Positions 17,195 through 26,006 of a stretch of DNA of 64,000 nucleotides are shown in pieces. The notes under the pieces are model-generated. The model had not been told where the DNA came from and ran no database searches. It worked only from the letters and a program-made list of their open reading frames with translations. Numbering within the stretch: the stretch's first letter is position 1; every line of letters begins with the position of its first letter. A program made the translations under genes and the position numbers. The DNA comes from Streptomyces humidus. GTDB taxonomy: Bacteria; Actinomycetota; Actinomycetes; Streptomycetales; Streptomycetaceae. The stretch is from NCBI RefSeq assembly GCF_014649655.1, contig NZ_BMTL01000013.1, positions 1 to 64,000 of the forward strand. The letters are read 5' to 3'.

Positions 17195-17826
17195 GCGATC
17201 CGGTTGTCCTGTGCCTCGCTGGGGTGGACGACGATCGCGACCGCGTCCCTGCCGGTCTTGCGGGAATTGTTCACTGTAGTCATTCCCATCCCGGACTTGT
17301 CGGCGGTGAACATCAGGTGCACCTCGTTGGGGGGCGTGGTCGCACCGCCCTTCTCGAACCGGAAGTGCTCCCCGCCGTTCTTGGCGGAGCAGTGCTGGGC
17401 GTGCAGATGGGCCATGTAGGAGGCACCGGGCTTGAGACCGGTCAGGGACACGGTCACGGTGGTGCCCTTGGAGCCTTGCGCGAGCCAGGCGCTGCCCGCG
17501 ACGTCGTCCATGCCCGGCGGGCGGGTGTCGAGAAGCGTGAAGGCGCCCTTGACCACGGTCGCTCCGGGGATTTTGTCGGCGGGGGTGGCGGACGGGTCCC
17601 CCATGTCCATCCCCGCCATCCCGTCCCTGCCCTTGGCGGAGGACGAGGCGGAGGAGGCAGTCTGGGCGGAGGCGTGGTCCGCCGAGTCGCCGCCGCAGCC
17701 GGACAGCAGGACGGACGTGGCGGCCACGAGGACGCCGAAGGCGACGAGCCGGGGTCCACGGCCGAGGGGCCGGGGGGACCGCGGATCACCGGCCGCGTGT
17801 GCGGGCACGGATATGGCGTGGTGCAT
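17173..17826 (-). CDS. Cu/Zn superoxide dismutase-like lipoprotein
   Basis: About 217 residues. A lipobox LLSGCGGD indicates a lipid-anchored exported protein. A Met/Asp-rich stretch (GMAGMDMG) may bind metal. The beta domain contains MAHLHAQHCSAKNGGEHFRF, then EVHLMFTADKSGMG and VVHPSE, ending RIACADFDF. Placement of His, Cys and the final Cys resembles the copper site and disulfide of SodC, although it is shorter and diverged. Activity is not assured; a copper-binding role is an alternative. Start: ATG at 17826 with GGGAG upstream. It overlaps the CopC-like gene. Confidence 0.72.
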   Translation of the reverse strand: MHHAISVPAHAAGDPRSPRPLGRGPRLVAFGVLVAATSVLLSGCGGDSADHASAQTASSASSSAKGRDGMAGMDMGDPSATPADKIPGATVVKGAFTLLDTRPPGMDDVAGSAWLAQGSKGTTVTVSLTGLKPGASYMAHLHAQHCSAKNGGEHFRFEKGGATTPPNEVHLMFTADKSGMGMTTVNNSRKTGRDAVAIVVHPSEAQDNRIACADFDF

Positions 17827-18021
17827 CAAAGAATCTCCCGATCGATGGGCGGGCTGCGGAGCCCCGCCACGACGCGGCGCTTTCGGCGGACACCGAACAG
17901 CTCGCGCGCCGGACGTAGGGCACGCCGAGGCCGAAGTGGACGGCCGACGCGCGTGAAACGGGCACGTCGGCCATGCGCCTGCCCCGGCCCAGCACCCGGG
18001 CCCGACACAGGAAAGGGTGCT

Positions 18022-18792
18022 TCAGGGCCGTACGACGGGCAGGGGGCCGGCAGGCGGACGAACGACTGCTGAACCCGCCGACGGCGGTCCTCTGCGGACG
18101 ACGGCATGCCTCAGCAGTACGGGAGCGGTCCGCGCCGTCTCCCCCTCGGTCATGGCTGCGCATACCGAGGGGGCCCGCCGGTCGAGGGCGGGGTGCGCGA
18201 GCACGCGGCAGATCCGTCGCAGCGGCGCGAACAACACCACGGCCAGGGCCCGGCCCACCTGGTGTGCGGCCGCCTCGCCTCGCCACAGCCACAGTCCGCA
18301 CACGACGGCGGCCGACAGATGCGCCAGGTACATCCCGCCGGAGCCCTGTTGAGCCACGACGGACTCGAGGAGCGCAGCGAAAGGCGCTCCGGGCGTCCCG
18401 GCGTGCCCCAGGGAGAGGCCCGCATCCGAATGGTCCATGTGCACGGCCATGCCGGAATGGGAGAACATGATCCCGTGGTCCATGCCCGGGGCTTGTCCGA
18501 CGGGCGGTAGGCCGGCCCGTCCACGGACGAGCACGTGGGCCAGATCGAACAACAGGTGCAGCAATCCCTGCGCGACGACGGTGGCACCGACCACGGCGGC
18601 GGCCCCGCGTTCCCCGCCGGTCAGCCACCAGGCGCCCCAGGCCGTCCCGGCCAACGCCGATCCCAGGGTCCACCAGGGCAGGACGTCACCGGACATCACG
18701 GCGTGACCCAGCGCCGTCGTCACCACGCAGACAGCCGCGAAGACACCGGCCCGCAGCAGACGCGGGGCACGGGCGCCCTCCCGGTTCTGCAT
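18022..18792 (-). CDS. His/Met-rich membrane protein (paralogue of 6774-7511)
   Basis: 256 residues from the ATG at 18792, with GGGGAGG upstream. Helices near 13-30 (ending TALGH), 35-55, 60-85 (VVAQGLLHLLFDLAHVL) and 145-165 (YLAHLSAAVVCGLWLW). The long exterior loop between helices 3 and 4 carries DHGIMFSHSGMAVHMDHSD, a Met/His run typical of copper-binding segments. It shares helix signatures and loop position with the protein at 6774. A copper-linked function is inferred from composition and the CopC and SOD-like neighbours. Confidence 0.75.
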   Translation of the reverse strand: MQNREGARAPRLLRAGVFAAVCVVTTALGHAVMSGDVLPWWTLGSALAGTAWGAWWLTGGERGAAAVVGATVVAQGLLHLLFDLAHVLVRGRAGLPPVGQAPGMDHGIMFSHSGMAVHMDHSDAGLSLGHAGTPGAPFAALLESVVAQQGSGGMYLAHLSAAVVCGLWLWRGEAAAHQVGRALAVVLFAPLRRICRVLAHPALDRRAPSVCAAMTEGETARTAPVLLRHAVVRRGPPSAGSAVVRPPAGPLPVVRP

Positions 18793-19162
18793 CAGGTGAC
18801 CTCCCCGGCACGCTCCGCCGCCGCGGCACCTCCGGGACATCCGACAACTCCTCGAACCTGTGGGCTTCCCGCTTCATACGGACGACGGCGTGCCCGCGTT
18901 CACGCACAGGGGGGTGGCGAGTGCCGCGTCGGCAGACAACCTGCGACCACCTGGAAGGGGCCTGGAGCACCGATCGGCGGCCACTCGTGACCGCGGAACA
19001 CCGATGGCCGGAGCTCCACGGGCAGCGAGGTGACACTGGACGGTGTGCGAGCACGCGCCGCGCCGCACGGAGCTACCGGGCTTCAACGGGGTGGCGGCAA
19101 GCCATACTTGGCATGCGGGAGACATCGCGTGGTGGCTTGACAGCGAAAGAGGCGACAATCCG
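18793..19162. other. Intergenic region
   Basis: About 370 bases between a divergent pair (the membrane protein and the TerD-like pseudogene). No convincing gene, hairpin or repeat seen. Confidence 0.4.
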
Positions 19163-19695
19163 GTGAGCAATCGCAGCAACGGGCTGGAGAAGGTCGAGGT
19201 GCGGCTCAAGTGGGACCCGAGTCCCCTGAATCAGCCTCCTCATCATCTCGACATCATCGCCGCGACCTACTCGGCGGACGCCCCCTACGGGCGGCCGGTG
19301 TACATCGTCCACTTCGACAGCCGCTCACCGGACGGCACCATCAACATGAGCCGACACAGCCAGACCGGCCAGGGCTTCGGCTACGTCGAAGCGATGACCT
19401 TGAACTCGATCGCCTCGCTCCCTCCTTCGCACGAGTGGTCGTGGGCGTGGCGATCCACCAGAACACCGGGCCCAAGACCTTCGGCGACCTGTCGAACGCC
19501 GGAGTTCTGGTCGTGGTGGGGTATGCGGAGCTGCTCAAGAACGACTTCGCGAAACTCGCGGGAGCCACCGCCGGAACCGTCGCGGAGTTCGTCAGGGACG
19601 CCTCCGGAACATGGGAGTTCCATGAGATGGTCCGAGGGTTCGGCAGCGAGCCGATCGTCTTCGGCACGGAGATGGGCTCCGCCCCGCGCCCCTGA
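19163..19695 (+). pseudogene. TerD-family protein, frameshifted
   Basis: From a GTG at 19163 (AAAGAGG upstream) the frame encodes KVEVRLKWDPSPLNQPPHHL and continues to GQGFGYVEAMT at about 19399. It then reads nonsense, while the next frame continues LELDRLAPSFARVVVGVAI through GPKTFGDL and EFVRDASGTWEFHEMVRGF to the stop at 19693. Joining the frames restores a normal TerD/CABP-like calcium-binding domain of about 178 residues. One base appears to be missing near 19399 (ATGACC-TTGAA where ATGACC-C-TTGAA would be in frame). This is either a real mutation or a sequencing indel. Confidence 0.8.
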
Positions 19696-20003
19696 CCGAA
19701 CCACAGCACGAAGAGATATGGCCGGCCACCGTGCCCGCGAACACCACGCATCCCGTCATCCGACGGCGAGGGCGGCGGACGGCGGACGGCGGACGGTGCT
19801 GCTTACCAAGGGGACGGGACGTTGCGCCATGCTCCGGCAACCTCGCTCGGCGCCCCTCGGCAAGCATGAACCAGTTCCCCCGGCTGGGGAGCGCGCCGGG
19901 CGGTGCGGAGTCCGGCATTAAAGAAGCGTAAAGATTGCCGGCAACAGGCAATGTCAGTACCACCCGAAACGTGTGAGCATGCACCCGACGGCACGGCGAC
20001 GCG
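19696..20003. other. Intergenic region with short tandem repeat
   Basis: About 308 bases. It contains a short GGCGGAC tandem run at about 19773-19797 and a 10-bp palindrome TTGCCGGCAA at 19935-19944, 60 bases before the NfeD-like gene. No gene supported. Confidence 0.45.
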
Positions 20004-20540
20004 ATGGACGGGTGGTGGGGGCGGATGGGCTGGTTTCTGGGTCTCGGCATCGCGGGAGTCGTGCTCCTCGTGCTGTCGCTCGTCCTCGACGGCGTCCTCG
20101 AAGGGCTCTTCGACGGCGTAGGCGTGCTGGACGGTCTCTTCGACGGCCTGCTCTCGCTTCCGGTCGTCGCCGGATTCGTCTCCATGCTCGGCTTCTGCGG
20201 TGCGATCGCCATGGGCACCACGGGTGTGGGCGCGGTCGGTGCGACCGCGATCGGCGTTCCGGCCGGGATCGTCGCGGGCTGGCTCGCGTACCGCCTCAGC
20301 CAGGTGCTCCTGCGAGACCGGTCCGGTGCTGCTCCGCGCGACGTCGATCTGCTCGGCGTCTCCGGATCCGTGGTGACGGCGATTCCGGTCGGCGGCTACG
20401 GCGAGGTGCTGGTCCATCTGGCCGGGCAGCCGGTGAAACTCTCCGCGAAGAGTCCGTCGCCGGTCGCTCGGGGGGTCGAGGTCTGGGTGGAAGAGGCGCT
20501 GTCTCAGACAGCGGTGTCCGTACGCCCCGTGGATCACTGA
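20004..20540 (+). CDS. NfeD/YuaF-like membrane protein
   Basis: Up to 178 residues. Two long hydrophobic regions (about 10-50, with repeated LFDG segments, and 52-92, Gly/Ala-rich) are followed by a beta domain (about 115-178: SGSVVTAIPVGGYGEVLVHL) of the OB-fold type found in NfeD partners of flotillins. It lies 109 bases before a flotillin gene, the classical NfeD-SPFH pairing. A second start at 20025 (MGWFLGLGIAG) has a better G-rich upstream sequence and may be the true one. Likely role: membrane partner of the flotillin at 20650. Confidence 0.72.
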   Translation: MDGWWGRMGWFLGLGIAGVVLLVLSLVLDGVLEGLFDGVGVLDGLFDGLLSLPVVAGFVSMLGFCGAIAMGTTGVGAVGATAIGVPAGIVAGWLAYRLSQVLLRDRSGAAPRDVDLLGVSGSVVTAIPVGGYGEVLVHLAGQPVKLSAKSPSPVARGVEVWVEEALSQTAVSVRPVDH

Positions 20541-20649
20541 CCGCACCGCACCGCCGCACCTCCCGGCGCGCCGGCAGCGCCGGTGCCCACTTCTTCACAC
20601 GAACCCGTATCGATCCGCCGTCCCCTGGGAGGGCTGAGGGGGAATCACC

Positions 20650-22083
20650 ATGAGTCCAGTCGTCTTCGCCGTGGTGGGAGTCGTCGTACTCCTTGCGCTG
20701 CTCGGCCTGGTCGTCGTCACCCGTTACAAGGTCGCCGGTCCCAGTGAGGCGTTCATCGTCACCGGCCGGCGCGGCAAGCAGGCCACCGATCCGGAGACCG
20801 GCCGGGTCTTCACCGACAACAGCGGGCAGAAGGTCGTGGTGGGCGGCGGTGTGTTCGTCGTGCCGTTCGTGCAGCAGAAGTTCACCCTCGACCTCTCCTC
20901 GCGGCACATCCCGGTGGCGGTGCGCGGCGCGGTCACCCTGCGCGGTGTCAAGGCCCACCTGGAAGGCGTGGCCATCGTCAAGGTCGGTGGCAGCGAGGAT
21001 TCCATCCGTGCCGCTGCCCAGCGGTTTTTGATGCAGCAGGACGGGATCGTCGGGTTCACCCAGGAGGTGCTCTCCGGCGCGCTGCGTGCCATCGTGGGCC
21101 GGATGTCGGTGGAGGACATCATCCGCGACCGGGCCGCATTCGCCGGGCAGGTCGCGGAGGAGGCCGAGGCGAGCCTGTCCGGGCAGGGCCTGGTGCTGGA
21201 CGCCTTCCAGATCCAGGACATCAGCACCGAGGGCTCCTACCTGGAGGACCTCGGCCGCCCGGAGGCCGCCCGCGCCAGGCAGGAGGCCGACATCGCGGAG
21301 GCGGTCGCCCGCCGCGCGGCCGAGCAGGCCCGGCTGAAGGCCGAGGAGGAGATCGCCATCGCGCAGCGGACCTTCGCGCTGAAGCAGGCGGAGATCAAGG
21401 CCGAGACCGACGAGGCCGCGGCCCGAGCAGCTGCGGCCGGTCCGCTGGCCGAGGCAGCGCGGCGGCAGGAAGTGCTCGCCGAGCAGGAGAAGGTCGCCGA
21501 GCGGCAGGCCGCGCTGACCGACCGCGAGTTGGACACCAAGGTGCGCAAGCCCGCCGACGCCGCCCGGTACCAGGCCGAGCAGGAGGCCGAGGCCCGCCGC
21601 ATCGCCCTGGTCAAGGAGGCCGAGGCGGACGCCCAGCGGTCGAGGCTGACCGGTGAGGGCGAGAGGGCGCAGCGCGCCGCGCTCGCCGACGCCGTCCGTA
21701 TCGAGGGTGAGGCCGAAGCCGCCGCGATCGGCGCGAAGGGCGCCGCCGAGGCGGAGGCGATGCGGAAGAAGGCCGACGCGTTCGGCCAGTACGGTGACGC
21801 GGCCGTGCTCCAGATGCTCGTCGAGGTCCTGCCCCAGGTCGTGGCCAAGGCGTCCGAGCCGCTCAGCGCCATCGACAAGATGACGGTGATCTCCACCGAC
21901 GGTGCCTCGCAACTCTCTCGCACGGTCGCCGACAACGTCGCCCAGGGCGTCGAACTCCTCAGCTCCACGACCGGAGTCGACCTCGCCGAGCTGCTGAAGG
22001 GTATGACCAAGCGGGACGGCGGTGCGCAGCCGGGGGCCGCGGCATCGGCCGAAGCCAACGGCAAGATCGAGATCACCGGCTGA
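20650..22083 (+). CDS. Flotillin-like SPFH/band 7 protein (FloT type)
   Basis: 477 residues. N-terminal membrane anchor (5-24), SPFH domain (about 28-185), a long Ala/Glu-rich coiled coil (about 200-375) with the repeated EA/AE pattern of flotillins, and a C-terminal segment MLVEVLPQVVAKASEPLSAI typical of the flotillin end. Flotillins scaffold membrane microdomains and affect fluidity and signalling (family knowledge). Start: ATG at 20650 preceded by GAGGGGG. It follows the NfeD-like gene and ends at a strong terminator. Confidence 0.9.
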   Translation: MSPVVFAVVGVVVLLALLGLVVVTRYKVAGPSEAFIVTGRRGKQATDPETGRVFTDNSGQKVVVGGGVFVVPFVQQKFTLDLSSRHIPVAVRGAVTLRGVKAHLEGVAIVKVGGSEDSIRAAAQRFLMQQDGIVGFTQEVLSGALRAIVGRMSVEDIIRDRAAFAGQVAEEAEASLSGQGLVLDAFQIQDISTEGSYLEDLGRPEAARARQEADIAEAVARRAAEQARLKAEEEIAIAQRTFALKQAEIKAETDEAAARAAAAGPLAEAARRQEVLAEQEKVAERQAALTDRELDTKVRKPADAARYQAEQEAEARRIALVKEAEADAQRSRLTGEGERAQRAALADAVRIEGEAEAAAIGAKGAAEAEAMRKKADAFGQYGDAAVLQMLVEVLPQVVAKASEPLSAIDKMTVISTDGASQLSRTVADNVAQGVELLSSTTGVDLAELLKGMTKRDGGAQPGAAASAEANGKIEITG

Positions 22084-22104
22084 CGCCGGTACGGCAGTGC
22101 AGTG

Positions 22105-22133
22105 AGCCCGGGCGGCTGCGAACCGCCCGGGCT
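22105..22133 (+). terminator. Terminator after the flotillin gene
   Basis: Perfect 11-bp stem (22105-22115 with 22123-22133) and a seven-base loop CTGCGAA, about 20 bases after the flotillin stop. Confidence 0.8.
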
Positions 22134-22223
22134 TCAAGGACGGACGTCGGCGTCCCCTGATCGCCGACGAGCGGTCGCGAACGCCTTGCGGCCGCTCGGC
22201 CGTCTCGAGAAGGAGTGTGGGAG

Positions 22224-22571
22224 ATGTTCCTGTGGGCATGGTTGATCGGCTGGTCGGCCTTCGTGCTGCCCTGGTCGATCGCCTCGTTGCGGGGCTGGGC
22301 GCCGAAGCGGGTCCGCAGTCGTACGACGCCCTGGGGCATCCGAGTCCGGGGTGTCGCCATGCTGGTGATGTGGGTCGGCGGGCTCGTCGTCCCGCTGGGC
22401 AGGTGGGGCGGGCTCGTCGGCAAGGACGCGATGTTCCTCCTGCCCGTGGTGGAGGCCGGTCTGCTGCTGTTCGCGTCGGGACTCATCGCCGGCTCCCAGC
22501 TCGGTGACCGGTTCCGCCGCAGCGCCGTCCCTCCACAGATCGGCGGCCAGGGCATCGGCGATCGGTCCTGA
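22224..22571 (+). CDS. Small membrane protein
   Basis: 115 residues from the ATG at 22224, with AAGGAG eight bases upstream. Three hydrophobic segments: 3-22 (LWAWLIGWSAFVLPWSIASL), 42-62 and 72-92. Unrecognised. It lies downstream of the flotillin terminator, so it probably has its own promoter. An in-frame GTG three codons earlier overlaps the ribosome binding site and is less likely. Confidence 0.6.
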   Translation: MFLWAWLIGWSAFVLPWSIASLRGWAPKRVRSRTTPWGIRVRGVAMLVMWVGGLVVPLGRWGGLVGKDAMFLLPVVEAGLLLFASGLIAGSQLGDRFRRSAVPPQIGGQGIGDRS

Positions 22572-22723
22572 TGGCGTCGCCGCGGACCGGCTGGGGCTTG
22601 TTCTCCCTGATGCGGTGGTTCCACCGGTGCCGCCGCGTATCTTTCGCATCAATGACCTGGCCCGCTCGCCGATGACGTAAGACGGTGAGTGAATAAACCT
22701 TTCCAGCAGATGAGGAGCCCGCC

Positions 22724-23200
22724 ATGCGCGCGCGTGACCTGGCGGCCGAGTACGAGACGGTGAGCGTCGACAGCGATGCGATGGAGGCGGCCCGGCTGAT
22801 GGCTGAGCACAGGCTGCCGGCCCTGCTCGTGGTGGACGAACGGGGCGAGCCGAAGGCGATCCTTCCCGCCTCCCAGATGATCAAGATCCTGGTGCCCGCC
22901 TATGTCATCGAGGACCCCGCTCTCGCCGCCGTCATCGACGAGAAGCACGCCGACCGGTTGTGCCAGGCCCTGGCGGGCCGACGCGTCGGCGACTGCCTCT
23001 CCAGCAAGGCCGATCCGCCGCCGATCGCCGACCCCGACGACACCGCGCTGGAGGTGGCCGCGCTGATGGCGCGGGTGCGCAGCCCTCTGGTGGCGGTGGG
23101 GACGAAGGACAAGGCCGGAACGCACGTGCTCGGCGTGATCACGGCCTCGCACCTCCTGTACGAGCTGCTCGGCGCCGGGGGGACATCGAGCCCGGCGTGA
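22724..23200 (+). CDS. CBS-domain pair protein
   Basis: 158 residues with two CBS motifs (about 5-60 and 90-150): RARDLAAEYETVSVDSDAME, then ILPASQMIKILVP, and later LMARVRSPLVAV and LGVITASHLLYELL. CBS pairs bind adenine nucleotides (AMP, ATP, c-di-AMP) and gate transporters or enzymes. It is a close paralogue of 42204-42689 and a more distant one of 37128-37586, the latter embedded in an antiporter operon. Here the gene stands alone. The ATG has GAGGAG nearby. Upstream, the string ATGACCTGGC and neighbours match the region upstream of the paralogue at 42204, showing duplication that includes the leader. Confidence 0.85.
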   Translation: MRARDLAAEYETVSVDSDAMEAARLMAEHRLPALLVVDERGEPKAILPASQMIKILVPAYVIEDPALAAVIDEKHADRLCQALAGRRVGDCLSSKADPPPIADPDDTALEVAALMARVRSPLVAVGTKDKAGTHVLGVITASHLLYELLGAGGTSSPA

Positions 23201-23349
23201 CCGAGGGCTGCGAGGTCGGCGCATCCGCCCTGGGTGGGCGGGTGAGACTCGGACAGCCGCTCGTCGGGCCCCTCGTCGGCGCCGGGCTTGTGCAGTGGTT
23301 CTGGGTGCGCCGCCGCTTCTGGCCGGCAGCGGCGGGGGCCGTCTTGTCG

Positions 23350-23535
23350 GCGTTGCCGTGCTGTGGCAGCGCCAGGGCTGGATCGAACGCGATCCGACGA
23401 CCGGCATCGGGCAGCGGCCAGCGCCGCCAGACCGCACCAAGGCTCTGGCGGAGATTCAGACCGCGGCCCTGTGGCGACTGGAGGTGGCACTGCGGGACAA
23501 GACGCTGTGGAAGATGCGCTACGAGTCGTCGGTGA
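23350..23535 (+). pseudogene. Tyrosine-recombinase (integrase) fragment
   Basis: In frame 3 the segment reads QRQGWIERDPTTGIGQR, then APPDRTKALAEIQTAALWRL and EVALRDKTLWKMRYES. This matches the linker and start of the catalytic domain of XerD-type integrases common in Streptomyces (pattern P-x-D-R-T-x-A-L...L-R-x-K-T-L-W-x-M-x-Y-E). It ends abruptly at the 3' end of the sulP gene, and no catalytic Arg-His-Tyr part follows. It is a doubly truncated remnant, probably the scar of a mobile element or recombination event. Confidence 0.65.
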
Positions 23536-23539
23536 GCTG

Positions 23540-25045
23540 TCAGTGGCTGCCGGCGAGTTCGCCGGTGAGCTTGCCATGGAGGTCTGCGCTCGGGTCGTTC
23601 AGGCCAATGATCTCGACCGTCTTGCCCCGCTGGGCGTACTTCGTCTCGATCGCGTCCAAGGCGGCCACGGAGGAGGCGTCCCAGACATGGGCGGCGGACA
23701 GGTCGATGACGACCTTGTCCGGGTCGGTGGCGTAGTTGAACTGGCCGACGAGGTCGTTGGAGGAGGCGAAGAACAGCTCGCCGGTCACGGAGTACACCAC
23801 GCTGGTGCCGTCGGGGTCGGTGACCGAGGTGACGTGGGCGAAGTGGGCGACGCGCTTGGCGAAGATGGCCATAGCGGTGAGGGAGCCCGCGACGACGCCG
23901 ATGGCGAGGTTGGAGGTGGCCACGACGACGACCACTGTAATGATCATGACGGTGATCTCGCCGGTGGGCATCCGCCTGAGGGTCTTGGGGGCGATGGAGT
24001 GCCAGTCGAAGGTGCCGAAGGCGACCATGACCATGACCGCGACCAGGGCGGCCATAGGGATGTCGGAGACGACCGGGCCGAAGACGACGCACAGCACCAT
24101 CAGGAACACGCCGGCGAGGAAGGTGGACAGGCGGGTGCGGGCGCCGGAGACCTTCACGTTGATCATCGTCTGGCCGATCATGGCACAGCCGCCCATACCG
24201 CCGAAGAACCCGGTGACGATGTTGGCGATGCCCTGGCCGATGGACTCGCGGGTCTTGGAGGAGTGCGTGTCGGTGATGTCGTCGACCAGCTTCGCGGTCA
24301 TCAGCGACTCCATAAGGCCGACCAGCGCCATCGCGAGGGCGGAGGGGGCGATGGTGGTCAGGGTGTCCAGGGTGAACGGCACGTCCGGCAGGCCCGGCAC
24401 CGGCAGCGAGGACGGCAGTTCACCCTTGTCGCCGACGGTGGGCACGGCGATACCGGCCGCGACGGTGATCACGGTGAGGATGACGATGGAGACCAGCGGG
24501 GCAGGGATCACCTTGGTGACCTTCGGGAAGAACACCATCAGCGCAAGACCGCCGATGATCAGCGGGTAGACCGGCCAGGGCACGTCGTGCATTTCCGGCA
24601 CCTGCGCCATGAAGATCATGATGGCGAGAGCGTTGACGAAGCCGGTCATCACCGAGCGGGGCACGAACCGCATGAGCTTGGCCACGCCGACCGCGCCGAG
24701 GATCACCTGGAAGACGCCGGCCAGGATGACGGTCGCGACCAGGTAGCCGAGACCGTGTTCACGGTTCATGGGTGCGATGACGAGCGCGACTGCGCCGGTG
24801 GCGGCGGAGATCATCGCGCGGCGTCCGCCGACGATGGAGATCGTGACGGCCATGGTGAAGGAGGCGAACAGGCCGATCGCCGGGTCGACTCCAGCGATGA
24901 TCGAGAAGGAGATCGCTTCGGGAATCAGGGCCAGGGCGACGACGAGACCGGCCAGGATCTCGGTGCGCCAGACCTTCGGGCTGTTCAGCCAGTCCGGCTT
25001 GGGGCCGCGCGGCCGCCCAGCGGGAGTCACAGCAACAGAAGACAA
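23540..25045 (-). CDS. SulP-family anion transporter with STAS domain
   Basis: About 501 residues. SLC26/SulP core of 10-14 helices (about 20-390), starting AGLVVALALIPEAISFSIIA, with the GGMGGCAMIGQTMINVKVSG segment; C-terminal STAS domain (about 400-490) ending near VVIDLSAAHVWDASSVAALD. The family carries sulfate, bicarbonate or other anions; the substrate cannot be told from sequence. The start is uncertain: a TTG at 25045 or GTG at 25030 fit the family N-terminus, and neither has a clear ribosome binding site. It is divergent from a MerR regulator, with a 22-bp near-perfect palindrome between them. Confidence 0.88.
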   Translation of the reverse strand: MSSVAVTPAGRPRGPKPDWLNSPKVWRTEILAGLVVALALIPEAISFSIIAGVDPAIGLFASFTMAVTISIVGGRRAMISAATGAVALVIAPMNREHGLGYLVATVILAGVFQVILGAVGVAKLMRFVPRSVMTGFVNALAIMIFMAQVPEMHDVPWPVYPLIIGGLALMVFFPKVTKVIPAPLVSIVILTVITVAAGIAVPTVGDKGELPSSLPVPGLPDVPFTLDTLTTIAPSALAMALVGLMESLMTAKLVDDITDTHSSKTRESIGQGIANIVTGFFGGMGGCAMIGQTMINVKVSGARTRLSTFLAGVFLMVLCVVFGPVVSDIPMAALVAVMVMVAFGTFDWHSIAPKTLRRMPTGEITVMIITVVVVVATSNLAIGVVAGSLTAMAIFAKRVAHFAHVTSVTDPDGTSVVYSVTGELFFASSNDLVGQFNYATDPDKVVIDLSAAHVWDASSVAALDAIETKYAQRGKTVEIIGLNDPSADLHGKLTGELAGSH

Positions 25046-25364
25046 GGAGATGCGTACCTGTCGTGCTCGGGCACACCGCGGGCAGGCCGGGCTGTGCGAA
25101 AAGGGAGCGCAGGAGACCGGCTGGCATCCCGCGGGCGGCCCGAGGCGGGCCGGGAAGTCGTGGGGGGACGCGAGCCGGTGGGCTGGGCGGTGGCCGGCCG
25201 GGCAGGTCACGTCCGAGGGCGAAGGGTCACGGCGGGCAGGCGGCGGCGATCGGCGTCATGGACTCGCGCACGCTCTCTCCTGCAAGAATCGGATCTTCGC
25301 CGGGGGCGCCATCGGCCCCGGAACGGCGGCAGCGGGCAGCTGGGCCGCCCTCACCTTCATCAAC

Positions 25365-25386
25365 TCTACCCTAACGTTAGAGTAGA
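25365..25386. promoter_or_regulatory. 22-bp near-perfect palindrome, likely MerR operator
   Basis: TCTACCCTAAC (25365-25375) faces GTTAGAGTAGA (25376-25386); 10 of 11 arm positions pair. The centre CTAACGTTAG is perfect. It lies 60 bases before the MerR gene and in the divergent promoter with sulP, the position expected for a MerR-family operator. Confidence 0.75.
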
Positions 25387-25445
25387 AGTCGGCAGGGTTG
25401 CACGGTACGCGGGCCGCCACGACGGGAAGGGCCAGGGACACAGGC

Positions 25446-25883
25446 GTGGACGACAAGCACATGCAGATCGGCGAGGTCGCCGCGCGGACTGAGCTGTCCC
25501 TGCGCACCATCCGGCACTACGAGGAGACCGGCCTCGTCATCCCCTCCGCCCGGTCCCAGGGCGGGTTCCGCCTCTACACCGAGACCGACGTCGCCCGGCT
25601 CATAGTCATCCGCCGGATGAAGCCGCTGGGTTTCACCCTGGAGCAGATGCGCGACCTGCTGGACGCCACCGACCGCCTCGACTCCGGCTCGGAGTTGGCG
25701 GCCGGTGAGCGGGAGGACCTGCTGGAGCGCGTACACGGATTCCAGGAGGCCGCGCAGCTGCGAGTGGCGGACCTGCGGACCCAGCTGGCACGGGCGGAGG
25801 AATTCGCCGCCGCACTGGGCGAGCGTCTGGCGTCAGCGCACCCTGGTCAGAGCGCATCAATGACTCCCGTGGCGGGGCCTTGA
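25446..25883 (+). CDS. MerR-family regulator
   Basis: 145 residues from a GTG at 25446; an ATG five codons later is possible. The MerR winged helix is clear: MQIGEVAARTELSLRTIRHY, then EETGLVIPSARSQGGFRLYT and DVARLIVIRRMKPLGFTLEQ, followed by a coiled-coil dimer helix (about 85-130). No metal-binding cysteines are visible in the tail, so it is not a classical metal sensor. It probably regulates itself and the divergent SulP transporter through the palindrome at 25365-25386. Confidence 0.88.
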   Translation: MDDKHMQIGEVAARTELSLRTIRHYEETGLVIPSARSQGGFRLYTETDVARLIVIRRMKPLGFTLEQMRDLLDATDRLDSGSELAAGEREDLLERVHGFQEAAQLRVADLRTQLARAEEFAAALGERLASAHPGQSASMTPVAGP

Positions 25884-26006
25884 CCTCAACTGAAGCCCGG
25901 GTTCTAGCCTGCACCTCAGCCACGACCAGCCCCAAGGAGCTCGTATGTACACGCCCGACGGCGGGCCATACCCGCGCCGGGCAGCGCAGGAAGGGGACGC
26001 TTCACG

